Below, piece after piece: positions 12,001 through 22,317 of a stretch of DNA of 64,000 bases. How positions within the stretch are numbered: the first letter of the stretch is position 1; each line of letters begins with the position of its first letter. Source of the DNA: Bimastos eiseni. Its lineage: Eukaryota; Annelida; Clitellata; Crassiclitellata; Lumbricidae. Under the pieces are notes generated by a model. It had not been told where the DNA came from. It saw only the letters and a list, made by a program, of their open reading frames with translations, and did not search any database. Both the position numbers and the translations under genes were made by a program. Where the stretch lies: positions 16,194,874 to 16,258,873 of the forward strand of contig OY365807.1 in the NCBI GenBank assembly GCA_959347315.1, in the 5' to 3' direction.

Positions 12001-15000
12001 AAGGGAGAAAGAGGCGCAGATGGTTTTCTGCTCAATCCACCAGCTCTTCGCCGATGGATGCTGGTGGGTCCAGAGATATCTACGTTGTTGTCAGATTTCG
12101 AACATTCCTCAGAAGAGGATATGTTCAAGTTTCGCCTGTCCACCATGAGCAAGGGGAAGCCTTTCAAAAGAAGTTTGCAACGAAAGTTAATGCACTCAAA
12201 GCAGCATTGACGGAACTGGGAAACCTTTAGCAATTTAGCAATTCGCGCAGGGAACTTTTCTCGCTTTGAAACAGCAATGCCAGGGACGAAGAAAATGTGA
12301 AGAACGTAATGATAGTTGAAAAGATTGGGAATGAGATGATTGAGTCATACGTTCATCAACGGCTTGTTTAAAAGAATGTGTTGATTTACTCCCCCATTTC
12401 TATGAACAACCTGAAAATGTTTGTAGATCCAAAGAAGATGCGGAAATCAAATTTAACATTGAAATTCCTCAGGAACAACGTCGATTTGTTTTTAAAGCTT
12501 ATCATCATATTGATGAACAGAGATTTGGATCTTGATCAGTTCTTCTCATACGAGAACCAGCCCTCCCTCCATTTCACATCATGGCGAAATGAGAACCGGA
12601 GACAAAGCAGCCATCATCACATGCTTAACCATTATAACCACGCAACCAGCAAAGCTATTATAACCACGCAACCTGGTGAAGTTGGGGTATTGGAAGAAGA
12701 TGGAGTTGATTTGGAGGAACTGTATATGCCGCAGGTGACTGAAGAATTAGATGATGTCGTTGATCATGATGCAAGTCAGGTAGCATCTTCTTTACAGAAT
12801 GAAGATGATAGAACGTACACAGCAATAATCTACGATGGACCTGTTCTTGTGCACATTCTGGATCCAAAGTGAAAGAACACATTCACAGAGTATTAAAATT
12901 CCGTTTGGCAAGATCATATCATAAGAAACGTAACAAAGCATTGAACGCATCGCATTGACATTGTATGGGATACGTATACCACGCTAAGCACGAAATCACA
13001 TACCAGAGACACCAGAGGCTCAGGATCAGGGAAGCAAGTGCAGCCAAATGGCCAACTTCCAAAGAATTGGAAGAATTACCTCAAAATTCGATGAATAAGA
13101 CGGAACTCTTCGCATTACTGGCTCAAGATATTGTCTCTTCTACTAGATTTGAAGGTATCGAGGTTATTTCTACGATTGGTAGCGATGTTATTGCTAACAC
13201 TGAGAACGACTATAGTACTCTTCAACCATGCAATCACGAGGAAGCAGATTCTCGACTCTTCCTCCACGTCAACCATGCAGTATTATTATTAAATGGCCTG
13301 GTCGACATCTGCGATCGAACGGTCAATACCGATGTTGAGGTGCTGGCCGTTACGTTCTACTACGACTTGCAGAAGAAAGGGCTTAATACTTTGTGCATTC
13401 ATTTCGGGTCAGGCAAACACTTCAAGGATTTACCTATACCTAATCATGAGATTGCTAGAATTCTTGGAGAAGAGAAGTCTGTGACACTTCGAGGGTTTCA
13501 TGCATTCGCCGGATGCGAGACCACTTGCTTCCTTGCTGGACGTGGGAAAACATTAATGTGGAACAGGTGGAACATACTCCCCGCTGGACAGAGGCCTTCC
13601 AGCCCTTATCCTTCCCTCTTGATACTATTCCAGATTCTATCTTTTACCTTCTTCAATGTTTCAGCATCCTGTGCTATTCAGCAAACAGCAAACTACATAG
13701 TCTAAATGATGCTCGCAAGGAATTGTTCACTTCCTCCAACCGAACCATGATCAATATTACACCAGCAGCTGCAGTACTTATGGAGCATTCGCTGAGATCA
13801 GGTTATCAAAGTGACCACGTCTAGGGCCAGGCCTTGGTGTGCCGCATGAATCTGCCATCACTGCAAGAATGTGGATGGTTGGTGATCGGCGACAGTTGCT
13901 TTCCACGATGGTCATCACTTCCGGAAGTTTCCAAAGCACTACAAGAATTTATGACCTGCAAGTGCAAAAAAGGCTTCCAAAAGTTGTGTAAATGTCAAAA
14001 AACAAAATAAATTGCAGTCTAATGTGTTTCTGTAAAGCAGGTATGTCAGAGATGAGAACTGAGAACATAATGTACCCGTAACATAAATAAAAATGTGTAT
14101 TTCATGTGTATTTCATAGGCCTAACATTGTAGAGGGCTGGAACCTAAACCGGAAGTGATATCAATTGCCTCCTAATCTTAAAAGGCACTCCTACGTATTC
14201 TCTAACAACATGTAAAATTACAGATTTGTTTCACGAAATGTTTTCTTATGCTAAGCCACACTAATGGCTCTGCTATTTTGAACTATTATGCATGCTGAGA
14301 AAGTAATGATCCCGTGGGATTATGAAAATGTTGGAGATTAAAATCACTTGTACACTGTTATTGATTTAAGTCCAAATGCGTCAGTGCTACCTTGATTTAA
14401 AATAATATTGGCAGTGATATCTTTTTGCCCTCTTTTCTTTAAAATTGGCTTGCCTAAAGTTTGTCATGGACGCAGCGTAAAGTTTGTCATGGACGGATCG
14501 TCGGTTCGTCAGAGTTCTTTCAACTCTTGTTTCGGTGTGTTCCCGTCGACCTACAGAGCTGAAATTTTGCACACATGTCACGCTTGCATGACAATGCAAT
14601 GTTTTAAGTATTTACGGACATAACTCAAAAATTGAGAAAAATATATCACAAAAAATGCAAAAAATTAAATATCGTTTAACCACTCGAACGAGTCCTCCTT
14701 GATGAGCTCCACGCTGGCAGGTTTACATTATAAATGATCTGTTAAGGAAATGGATCAATTACGCCATCTACTAGATTACCAAAAGTCAATAAAAGAGGGT
14801 CCCGAAAAACCCATGTTTTTACTTTCACTTGTCAATGTCTCATTTTAGTGATTCAGTTCTTCTGTGAAGTTGCTTTGCATTGTACTTTCTTATTTTGTTA
14901 TTGTTTTCACAGGAGTATGATGACAGATCTGTGAATGACTATGTGTTAATCAAAGAAAAGAGGCAGAGGCCTGTGCTGGAGACAATGGACGCTGAGACAA

Positions 15001-18000
15001 AAGCCAACACTTTGAAAGAATCAAAATCATTCTCTCCAATTAAGAAATTTGAGGTGTGCTGATTAATTTTTGTTACATGTATAGTATAGCCGTTAGGTAT
15101 TGTTATTCAACAAAGAGTAATGTATCGACTGCTTTCCAACTTTTATCTCTTTGATTGCAGTTTACTTTTGCTGGTGCTGTCATGCTTTTTCATTTGCTGT
15201 AAGACCCTCCATTGTGAGCCGCTTTTGGATAGTCGAGAGTAAGATAAGGTTGCTGATTTTAAAATTAATTTTTTTCACTTCTGGTGAGTACATTCAGGAC
15301 AATTCAGGGAAAGACAAACAAATTTGCGAGTGAATTAAATTTGCTTAGAACTGCTGTCAGCATTTTGTCACGACTACATCATGATTGATAATCTTGTAGA
15401 CATTTATTTGCATAAATAAGCAGATAGCGATAACTTTATAAGAAATCTTCATTTATAGAACTAAGGATGACAAGAACTTCATCCCTCGAGTCCTATTCAG
15501 AACTCTTAGATAAAACTCTTAGGCAGAACCCTTAGGTAGAATCTCCAACGAATTCTCGCATTTATGAGATCTGAAACTTGATTGAATTTGACTTTGGTAC
15601 TAAACAACTCACATATTGTAATGGTTTGCGGTGTGACATTCCATGTATATCAATAAACAATTATTTTTTATAATTTTAATTTTGACAGGTCTCAGTTCAT
15701 CTGCCGATGGGTTTGGGAATATCGATGGTAGACAAAACCCCGCAAGAAATCGTGTACTTGTCACTACATGATTTGAACATTAAATACAGTTGGTCGAATG
15801 TTGAACAAATTCTTCAGATGGACATTAAGAACTTGCAGGTAAGGCTCTGGTTTGTGTTGCTATTTCATCATAACTAACACTAAATTCGTGCAATCAGACT
15901 GTTTCTGATTAAATTGCACACATTATAAATTATTCATTAGTTGTACATTATAAGTTATACATTATTTATTATTTATACTTCTATTATTTGCTAATATGCA
16001 TGTATATACGTGTATGTGTATTTGGTCGTGTTAGTTTAGTTAGAGGTGATAGGTGACATGCAGGATATGCAACAAGTGGTTTTTCAGTTAATTAAATGAT
16101 ACCATGTAGATGATTTGAAGTTGAAGTAGATGATTATCTTGTTGAATGTTTAGAGAAATGCTAGTGCTCTGGCAAATCAAATATTATTTAAGTGAAACAC
16201 TTGACAACAGGTAAGTTGTTGTATGCTGTAAGACAGAGACAGACAAACAGACAGACAGACAGAAGCAGAGAGCTTGGGGTTGGAAAGGAAGGATGAATGT
16301 GCAGTGTCATCATAATAAGTTGTATCTAGCAGGAGAGTAAAAAACAGAATAAACATTAGACATACTGAGTAGGCAGATGCTCTGCGCAGAAAAGGCCTAC
16401 TTTTATGACGCACATTATTAAGGACATTGCTAAGTCTTTACTCATATTATTGTGCTATATTATACACTTTTATACCCATTCCTAGATGGATAACCAGTTG
16501 TTTGGAGGTCGCAGACAAGTCCTTCTTTACGTCAGTTCACAGGGGAAGTTGGAATCAGAGGGCACCACAAAGCCTGCGCTTCATATCCACGCTCATAAGA
16601 TTTCCAACAGCAACTGGAATGCTGAGATTTACAAGGTAAAGTCACTACTGACATGGCACAAGAGAGGTTCATAGAAGGCCTGATTCGTATATATTAATTA
16701 TTTATTTATTTATATATCAGTTTTTTTCCTTTATAGCAGTAGCTAATTCGCTGATGCATGCAAGCTTCAGACTATTTTATGTGTTTTGTAATGCATTCGA
16801 AGGCTTATGTTTTCTATTCTTAAAATGTATGTAGTGTCAGTATAATGATGCTCATGACATACAGCGCCATATCATGCGATTATATATTATGAAAATTAAT
16901 ACAAGAAATAAGTTGAAATGGAATGATTTTCACTCATGGGCTGAGCATTAACTCTACCCCATTAAACTTAGAATTCTGACACTATTAAAGGATAACATAG
17001 AATTGTAGTAGTATTTATACGAGTAATGTAGAACCCATCAAAGGTGTCCTTGCTAGCCTAAGTAGCTCCAGTGTTTTTCTAATTGATGTTTTTCAATTGG
17101 TAAGTAATTCCTGAATAGTTGGAAAGTTCCATTGTTAATTTGCTATTTGTAAATGTTGTATTTATCATCATTGTTTGCACTTCAAATGTTTTACATTTTT
17201 AGCAACTTCTGATTTCATGCAAACCAATTACTTTGCATGTGGAGGAGAAAGTTCTGTGGAAACTGATGCAGTTCATTGGGTTCTATCAGCCGGAATCGGA
17301 ACTGGAAATGTTCACGGAATGTCACATGGGTTTGGGCAGGTATGTGATGCAACAGCTTCCCATAGATGTTGCTTTGTTCAACAATGTATGTATGTGTGTG
17401 AGCGTGTCTTTGTGTGCATGTATGTATGTATGCATCTGTGTATGTCTGCATGCATATGTTTGTATGCATATATGAACATTGGTGAACATTCTTATAGCAC
17501 CATTTAGGAACATACATTAATGCATTTGGAAGATATGTGCAAGAATAGATGATTGATGAGCCGCCAATCTATGTGTTGCAGAGGGTCACCAGTTGCCACT
17601 CTGACTGACTTCAAGCGCTACTACTTTGGAGCTCTTCGCATCAGCCAGTTTGAGGTGGCCCTTAGTATGCACACGTCCAGAGACCTGTCTCCTGATCTCA
17701 AGGCCATCAAACGATCTATGCTCATACCGCTCATCAAGTTCGAGGACGCTCAGGTCATACTCGGTCAGTATTAATTTCTTCTGGCAGACTGAGCTATATA
17801 ATGTGTACACTTCCATCACAAAGGAGCTAAAATAATACTTAGGACCAGCATTAAATGATGCCATGTACATTGTGAAATAGCGGTACAGAAGCTTACAGAT
17901 CAGATTATGTAAAGTAAATAGAGTACATATACTGAAGGTTCAATGATATTCACATGCATGTATAAATTAATATATTAATTATTAAAAATTACATATGAAC

Positions 18001-21000
18001 ATGTGTCAACCAATCATACAATGTGATCTTAAAACAGCAAACCATAGAGTTGGCCGATGATGTTTCTTAAGCCATTTCTTGCTGCAGAGTTTTAATTTTA
18101 AGTGGTTATTTTGTTGTGCCTTCTAGATCCGTTTGTGAAATTCCATTTGTTTGAGACGAGTGCATTCCTCCTTGAATCCATAAAACTCCACTACACCCAA
18201 GAGCTTCGTAGCCAGGCAGCCAAGATCCTTGGTTCCGTTGACTTCCTTGGCAACCCAATCGGTCTCTTCAGCGACATGGCAGAGGGGGTCTCGTGTCTGC
18301 TGGAAGGTAACGTCCCAGGAATGTTGAAGAATGTAACCCGTGGGGTGTCAAACACCGCTGCTAAGGTTAGTAAGATTACACAAGTGCTTATTAGATATGC
18401 CAATATGTGTTTTACGTTCAATGTAGAAAGAAGGTTCTTTTCACAAGAGAGATGCCTCATCACTTATCTGTATGTGCCCTGCATAAGAATGCAAACTCAT
18501 TTACAATTTGACACTGTCTTACAGGGTTATTTAGCCTGAGGACTGTTCCGTGTACTGTACATATATGTTTAAATTATGTATTGAAGGTTGTGTATATTTA
18601 GTTGTTGGCTTGTGTGGTTGCTTATGTAGGTGAGTAGTACGCTGTCTGATACGGTCGAGATAGTAACATTTGATAAGAAGCACCAGTTGGCACGGCAACA
18701 AATCTTTGACCAGCACAGCGAAGGAGGAAGGGAGCATCTGAAAGCAGGATTCAAGAGTCTCTGGCACGGCGTATATGGAGCCGTTACTTCAATTCCTCTG
18801 CAGACTTACACAGAGATGCAGGAGAAAGGACCAATGGTATTCAGTCATTCATTTAATCAGTACAAAGATTTATATACAACCTCATCTAGGTTACTACTCA
18901 GAAATATACTCTGTGCTCAAGATTTTCTGCGGTATCGAATTTCATGCTCCCAAATCGTTTGAGGTCACTTGGAGAATAATGTCGCATATCAACCCTAGAT
19001 TACAAACCTTTGCAAATCATTCTGTCATATCAGGACATATGGGTTGCTTTGCTTGCATATTACTCTGGCTCTTACAACACTACAGCCTGTTATCTTGTCT
19101 GCTGTTACCCCATGTATTCCCACTTGTTTTTTGCTCGTATCTTGGGTCTTAAAGTCAACAGTCTTTAACGCATCCAAATTCTCTCTAACTTGTAAGATGC
19201 TCTTCGTGTCTTGTACAAACTCCTGAATAATGTACCATGAGGCTGCATTGGCTTTTTGTAGAATTCAGAATAAGATTTAAATGGTCTGGTTTGGCCTATT
19301 AAATCTTTACAACAAGCACTCATACCTGTATTCAACTACTATAATCTCCTTATATTCCTCCGATCTTTGAGTATATCAACAGTCTTTTGGTTGAGTGATG
19401 GTGCAGAATGCTATCCCAAGCTGCTGCCTCTTGGACTCAAACTGACTGCTAATGTTAATGCAAACTCTCTTCTTTCAGGATAGCCTAAAACTCATTGATC
19501 TTCGCCTGGCAAATGACTAACTGTGCTTCAGAATTACATTTCTATGTGAATTTGCATTCATTACAAATTCTTGTAATAATAATATTATAATGGTTGCACG
19601 AATTTTTTCATTACTGAAATTTGAGTGAGAATCTCTGAATCTTCGAAAAAACTTAATCTGACAAATTTATTAGTAACTGCAATGTGTTGTAGTTTGAGTC
19701 ATGTCCTAGCATATCTGGTTTTAAACTTTCTTCAGGGCCTCCTGAGTGGCTTAACAAAGGGCATTGCTGGCACTCTTGCCAAGCCAATGGCTGGCGTTTT
19801 GGATTTCACTTCCGGTGCCGCAAGTGCAATTCGAGATACGAGCAAAGGGCACTACCAGAAGCGTCCACCGAGAGTGCGCAAGCCACGCTGTTGTTACGGT
19901 CACGGAGGACTTCTGCCGTCTTTCTCTGCATATCATGCCGACGCACAGGAACTCTTGTTCCAACAGAATCAAAACAACTATGATGAAATGTTAGTCGTGA
20001 ACTGATGGTCATTCATGTTTTAACAATAAATTTGACTAATTAAATTTGTTTTCAACGATTTTGCTTATAAATGGGCATTTGTATACAATACCAGAATGGA
20101 ATGAAAGACAAGTATTAACATGGCATAACAATGGTTTAAAGCATACAAGATTATTACTGGAAAGGAGGCGGTACAGTCGGAGAGGTTTTTTCAATTTGCA
20201 ACAAATCAGGTGACTCGGGGACACAGGCGTAAATTGTTTAAGAAACCGAAAGGAATGATAGGGAAAAAATTCTTCAGTGGATGAGTTTTAGACTGTGTTA
20301 AAACAACTGCAATTTGACCTGGAACATGAACAATGGCTCAATTATCCAAGTTTCCTCTGAAAAGCTGTGATAGTGTCCACTGAGACAGTACTATCATCCT
20401 TACCATTCCACAAATCTACAACTCATCCACTGAAGAATTTTTTCCCTATCATTCCTTTTGGTTTCTTAAACAATTTATGCCTGTGTCCCCGAGTCACCTT
20501 ATTTGTTGTAAATTGAAAAAAACCTCTCCGACTGTACCGCCTCTTTTCCAGCAATAATCTTGTATGCTTCAATCAGGTTTCCTTTCCAAGTGTGTTGGTT
20601 AGCCACACTTATTCAACCTTTCTTCGTAGCTCAAATCTTTGTAGCCCCAAATCATTTTTGTAGCTCTTATGTGCACTTACTCAAGCTTCCTTATTGCTGA
20701 TGTTGTTGGCTTCTTTCTTTCTTTGGAGACAGGAGGGGAAAAACACAAAATAGGAATATTTATTAATTTCTTGTAATTTGATTTATTGGCTTAGTTGTTG
20801 AGTTTATTTACTTGGAAGTTTGTCCCATACTTGACAGAACGATGTACAGGCAATTCCTTTTCAACATTGAGCATCTGTTTTGTAACTCTTTTGTGTTGGC
20901 TGCTTGTTTGTAATTTATAGGTTCATAGCAAAGTATCAGCTTCAAATTGGTGCTGAGAATGAGAGTATTTATGTCTTGATATCAAGCCAGCAACTGTACT

Positions 21001-22172
21001 TCATGGGGAAGCAGAATGATGTCATCTTGCAAGTCTCCTACCAAGAACTCTTCCAATGTCATTGGCTACGTCAAGGTAACGTTCTATTAGAGAGTGGATC
21101 CTGTAGTAACGGGGGCTGTTGTTTTGTTAGATTACCATTGGTCTGTTGCTGCTTGGGCTGATGTGAGTTCTGTGAAGATGAGGGCTGGCTGGGCTTACTC
21201 GCATACCAGTATCATGACTACAATTTGTAATCAATCTCATCATCGATGTGTCATTATTTGTTGTTTTCCCTCTGAAATAAAGTAACAGCCACGTGGAAAG
21301 AAAACATCCTCTTACATTATATAACATTTATCGAAAGCCATGTGTATTAGATTCATTCGTTCTTGGCATGCGATGAGTACTGGACAAGGATGATCTAATT
21401 ATGATAAGCGTTTATTGGGAATGATTGTAAACACTTATGTTACACTCATGGTTTGGACTTTTTTTGTCGTAATCAGGTAACTTGTGTTCTTGTCTATATT
21501 AAAACAGTAGTATGTTTTACTTGCTCTTATTGTCTGCAGATGGCAAATGCTATATTGAGCTGACGATGAAAGATGACGTCGATAAAGGGACGTCTGCAGA
21601 AATTGCCAAGAAACGTCCACGCGTCAGATGTGACTCTGAGAGCATTGCACAACAGGTATGTAATGTACTCATGTAATTTTAATAATATTACAATGTGTGG
21701 GTTATTCAATGGGGGGGGGGCACTGTAAAATAATGAATAACACACTGGGGGGCAGAGCAGAGGAACCAAGTTCAATACTCGTACCGGTGGCATGGGTTAC
21801 ATGTGTAACGTAATGGGCGCCTTGCATGGCTGCCAACATCATTCGTTCGTACAGTATAATCATATTGTACTGTATTGTTGTCAGTTTGAAAATAAGCAGA
21901 AATTATTATCATCTATGGCAAATACTTTTACGCTGAGATCAAACACTTTCCTCCTGATTACGTGTTTGTCATCCATTGAATAGGTAGTGTGATATTGACT
22001 CGTGCCTTGTTATAGCATTGCTACTCCTGAAAATCAATTTCAGATGTGTTACTTCTGTTGTGTATAGGTCGTTCAACATATCATTTATGCGAAGAACCTT
22101 TACGATGAAATCAAACAGACTCTTCCACCGGATGATGTCGTTGCTACTGAATACAGCGACTTTACACCATGA
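86..22172 (+). CDS. VPS13D: VPS13D, 3' part (26 exons traced)
   Basis: VPS13D is a bridge-like lipid transfer protein at ER-mitochondria and peroxisome contacts. Exons traced with consistent phase: 86-293 (start uncertain), 988-1231, 1782-1946, 2194-2357, 3575-3628, 3940-4014, 4388-4532, 4822-4994, 5894-6017, 6402-6468, 6745-6901, 7326-7425, 7842-8060, 9287-9362, 9742-9917, 14913-15053, 15689-15838, 16486-16635, 17203-17339, 17582-17763, 18127-18365, 18630-18836, 19736-19989, 20921-21075, 21540-21655, 22068-22172. This gives about 1,327 residues. Assignment to the D paralogue rather than A/B/C rests on the lectin-like QxW segment and on the C-terminal RKPRCCYG..GLLP signature followed by a PH-like tail, as I recall the vertebrate protein. 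The N-terminal two thirds lie upstream of the window. All junctions except the first are GT-AG with unbroken reading frame, so the gene looks functional. Confidence 0.93.
2490..3225 (+). mobile_element. LINE relic (reverse transcriptase 3' part) in a VPS13D intron
   Basis: Conceptual translation on the + strand, shifting between frames, gives the typical end of a CR1/jockey-like reverse transcriptase: an LNAAAHLIARFV segment, then IEHLHWLPINYKIQFRVL and LTYRAF (compare LHWLP..RI.FK.LLLTYKA in active elements), and later VPRSRITTAQHCAYA. Several stops and frameshifts show it is dead. It sits in the intron between exons 2194-2357 and 3575-3628. Confidence 0.7.
3474..3529 (+). repeat. (ATGA)n microsatellite
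   Basis: Imperfect run of TGAA/ATGA tetramers next to the LINE relic. Confidence 0.9.
6271..6345 (+). repeat. (TGTA)n microsatellite
   Basis: About 75 bases of TGTA/TGTC tetramers in the VPS13D intron before exon 6402-6468. The ORFs seen on both strands here are by-products of the repeat. Confidence 0.95.
7842..9917 (+). other. VPS13D: VPS13D exons for the ricin-B-type beta-trefoil
   Basis: Exons 7842-8060, 9287-9362 and 9742-9917 encode a segment with two Q-x-W motifs (SQLWRM and TQTWKF) about 60 residues apart, followed by NLVVQAKDG. This is the usual layout of a ricin-type lectin fold, and among VPS13 paralogues it is a feature of VPS13D. The second of these exons ends in ..FRDG and the third begins with a Gly-rich turn. 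Whether it binds sugar cannot be judged here. The domain is followed directly by the 5 kb intron that received the HEEAD/CXC transposon. Confidence 0.75.
9986..10129 (+). repeat. Left terminal inverted repeat of the HEEAD/CXC element
   Basis: This segment is the reverse complement of 14110-14250 with scattered mismatches. It includes CACTTCCGGTTTAGG and TAGGCCTATGAAAT. Confidence 0.85.
10375..14010 (+). pseudogene. Decayed gene of the HEEAD/FAGC/CXC transposon protein family
   Basis: Landmarks in order on the + strand: a disordered N-terminus from ~10375 (polyproline, then EEYENV); DVNW and FMHRKRK near 10,615-10,700; a region giving EQNNAVVKGERG and PPALRRWMLVGPEIS at ~11,975-12,080; the C-terminal domain 12965-13560 with NHEEADSRLFLH, VNTDVEVLAV, HFKDLP, HEIARILGEE and FHAFAGCETT..AGRGK; then, after a frameshift near 13,560, IPDSIFYLLQCF and NDARKELF; last a Cys cluster (CKCKKGFQKLCKC) ending at TAA 14,008-14,010. 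Breaks include a stop in the DQA-x-EQNN block (~11,972), the MITE at 10864-11692, the frameshift near 13,560 and a TAG at 13,822-13,824. I know the family as repetitive uncharacterised proteins with a C-terminal CXC motif. The E-x-x-D ... D-T-D spacing looks PIN/FEN-nuclease-like, which is inference. Confidence 0.65.
10864..11692 (+). mobile_element. 829-bp non-autonomous element nested in the HEEAD gene
   Basis: Ends are inverted: GCCCACGTGTATG at 10864 and its complement CATACACGTGGGC at 11692. Similarity continues inward more loosely (AAAACG and AAGCCT-type blocks). It is flanked by a 4-bp direct repeat CCAG (10860-10863 and 11693-11696). The inside has no credible coding region. It splits the coding region of the host transposon, so it inserted later. 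Confidence 0.65.
14110..14250 (-). repeat. Right terminal inverted repeat of the HEEAD/CXC element
   Basis: Mirror copy of 9986-10129. It begins 100 bases after the stop codon of the internal gene, so the coding region nearly fills the element. Confidence 0.85.
14251..14912. other. Remainder of the large VPS13D intron
   Basis: Non-coding. I see no further element apart from a short direct repeat: AAAGTTTGTCATGGACG occurs twice at about 14,456-14,495. Confidence 0.5.
16225..16262 (+). repeat. (AGAC)n microsatellite
   Basis: Short run of AGAC/CAGA tetramers in the intron between exons 15689-15838 and 16486-16635. Confidence 0.85.
17385..17475 (+). repeat. TGTA/TGTG-rich microsatellite
   Basis: Degenerate TATG/TGTG repeat directly after the donor of exon 17203-17339. 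It produces spurious cysteine/tyrosine-rich ORFs on both strands. Confidence 0.8.
19175..19530 (+). mobile_element. LINE relic in a VPS13D intron
   Basis: Frame-shifted translation includes CIGFL.EFRIRFKW, matching the LHWLP..FRIRFK block near the 3' end of CR1-like reverse transcriptases. Many stops are present. It is heavily decayed and called mainly from this block. Confidence 0.5.
20137..20290 (+). mobile_element. LINE 3' fragment, + oriented arm of a 150-bp inverted duplication
   Basis: Translation gives KAYKIITGKEAVQSERFF and VTRGHRRKLFKKPKG, the conserved end of CR1/jockey-type RT proteins (DLIEAYKI..GK, then TRGHS.KLFK). The arm is almost identical, inverted, to 20416-20572, which belongs to a longer - strand copy. 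It lies in the intron between exons 19736-19989 and 20921-21075. Confidence 0.75.
20291..20690 (-). mobile_element. LINE 3' fragment, - oriented
   Basis: Read on the - strand this is a longer stretch of the same element: EERLNKCG, the KIIAGKEAVQSERFF block, then DLWNGKDDSTVSVDTITAF, the usual end of these proteins (DVWNSLP...VNSFK). Together with 20137-20290 it forms a foldback with ~150-bp arms and ~125-bp loop. Confidence 0.75.
21730..21918 (+). mobile_element. SINE-like repeat, copy 1
   Basis: Shares with 35758-35960 a head (GAGGAACCAA then a B-box-like GTTCAATACTC), the core GGGCGCCTTGCATGGCTGCC, a TTGTTGTCAGTTT block and an A/T-rich ATTATTATC tail. This is the usual order of a tRNA-derived SINE with a conserved central domain. 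It lies in the VPS13D intron between exons 21540-21655 and 22068-22172. Confidence 0.55.
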
Positions 22173-22311
22173 GAAATAATTTGTTGTTTTATGCTACAGA
22201 CTGTTACAGATACATGTACTTGTTCGTTGCAACTTATTGTTAACCGTTGTCAGGTTTACATCTGGCAGTTCTCTGAATGTCTTTCATTGTAGTGCATCAT
22301 CAAGTATTGGT

Positions 22312-22317
22312 AATAAA
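22312..22317 (+). terminator. VPS13D polyadenylation signal AATAAA
   Basis: A canonical AATAAA lies 140 bases after the VPS13D stop codon, within A/T-rich sequence. It is the first such hexamer downstream of the stop. Confidence 0.6.

Larger units (their letters stand above)
9986..14250 (+). mobile_element. TIR-bounded DNA transposon carrying a HEEAD/CXC-family gene
   Basis: A ~4.27 kb insertion lies inside the VPS13D intron 9918-14912. Its ends are an inverted repeat of about 140 bp (9986-10129 and 14110-14250), about 90% matched by eye, including the shared stretch with GGTTTAGGTTCCAGCCCTCTA. The cargo is one decayed + strand gene (10375-14010), interrupted by a nested MITE. Similarity of the outermost bases fades, so I could not fix the exact termini or a target-site duplication. 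No DDE transposase motif was recognised. The encoded protein belongs to a multi-copy family seen in many marine animal proteomes. That it is this element's own transposition protein is inference. Confidence 0.7.
14913..22172 (+). other. VPS13D: VPS13D exons for the ATG2_C / DH-like / PH-like C-terminus
   Basis: Eleven exons after the large intron encode the VPS13 C-terminal region. The stretch around 18127-18365 reads QAAKILGSVDFLGNPIGLF and then GNVPGMLKNVTRGVSN, the ATG2_C-type amphipathic segment that associates with membranes. Exons 18630-18836 and 19736-19989 continue with GLLSGLTKGIAGTLAKPMAG and RKPRCCYGHGGLLPSFS. The last three exons give a PH-like end (YVLISSQQLYFMGKQ) and a helical tail to the TGA at 22,170-22,172. 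The final ~45 residues diverge most from vertebrate VPS13D. Confidence 0.85.

Noticed and set aside
17175..17517. Long ORFs on both strands after VPS13D exon 17203-17339
   Set aside because: They are the exon in frame plus read-through into a TGTA/TGTG repeat.
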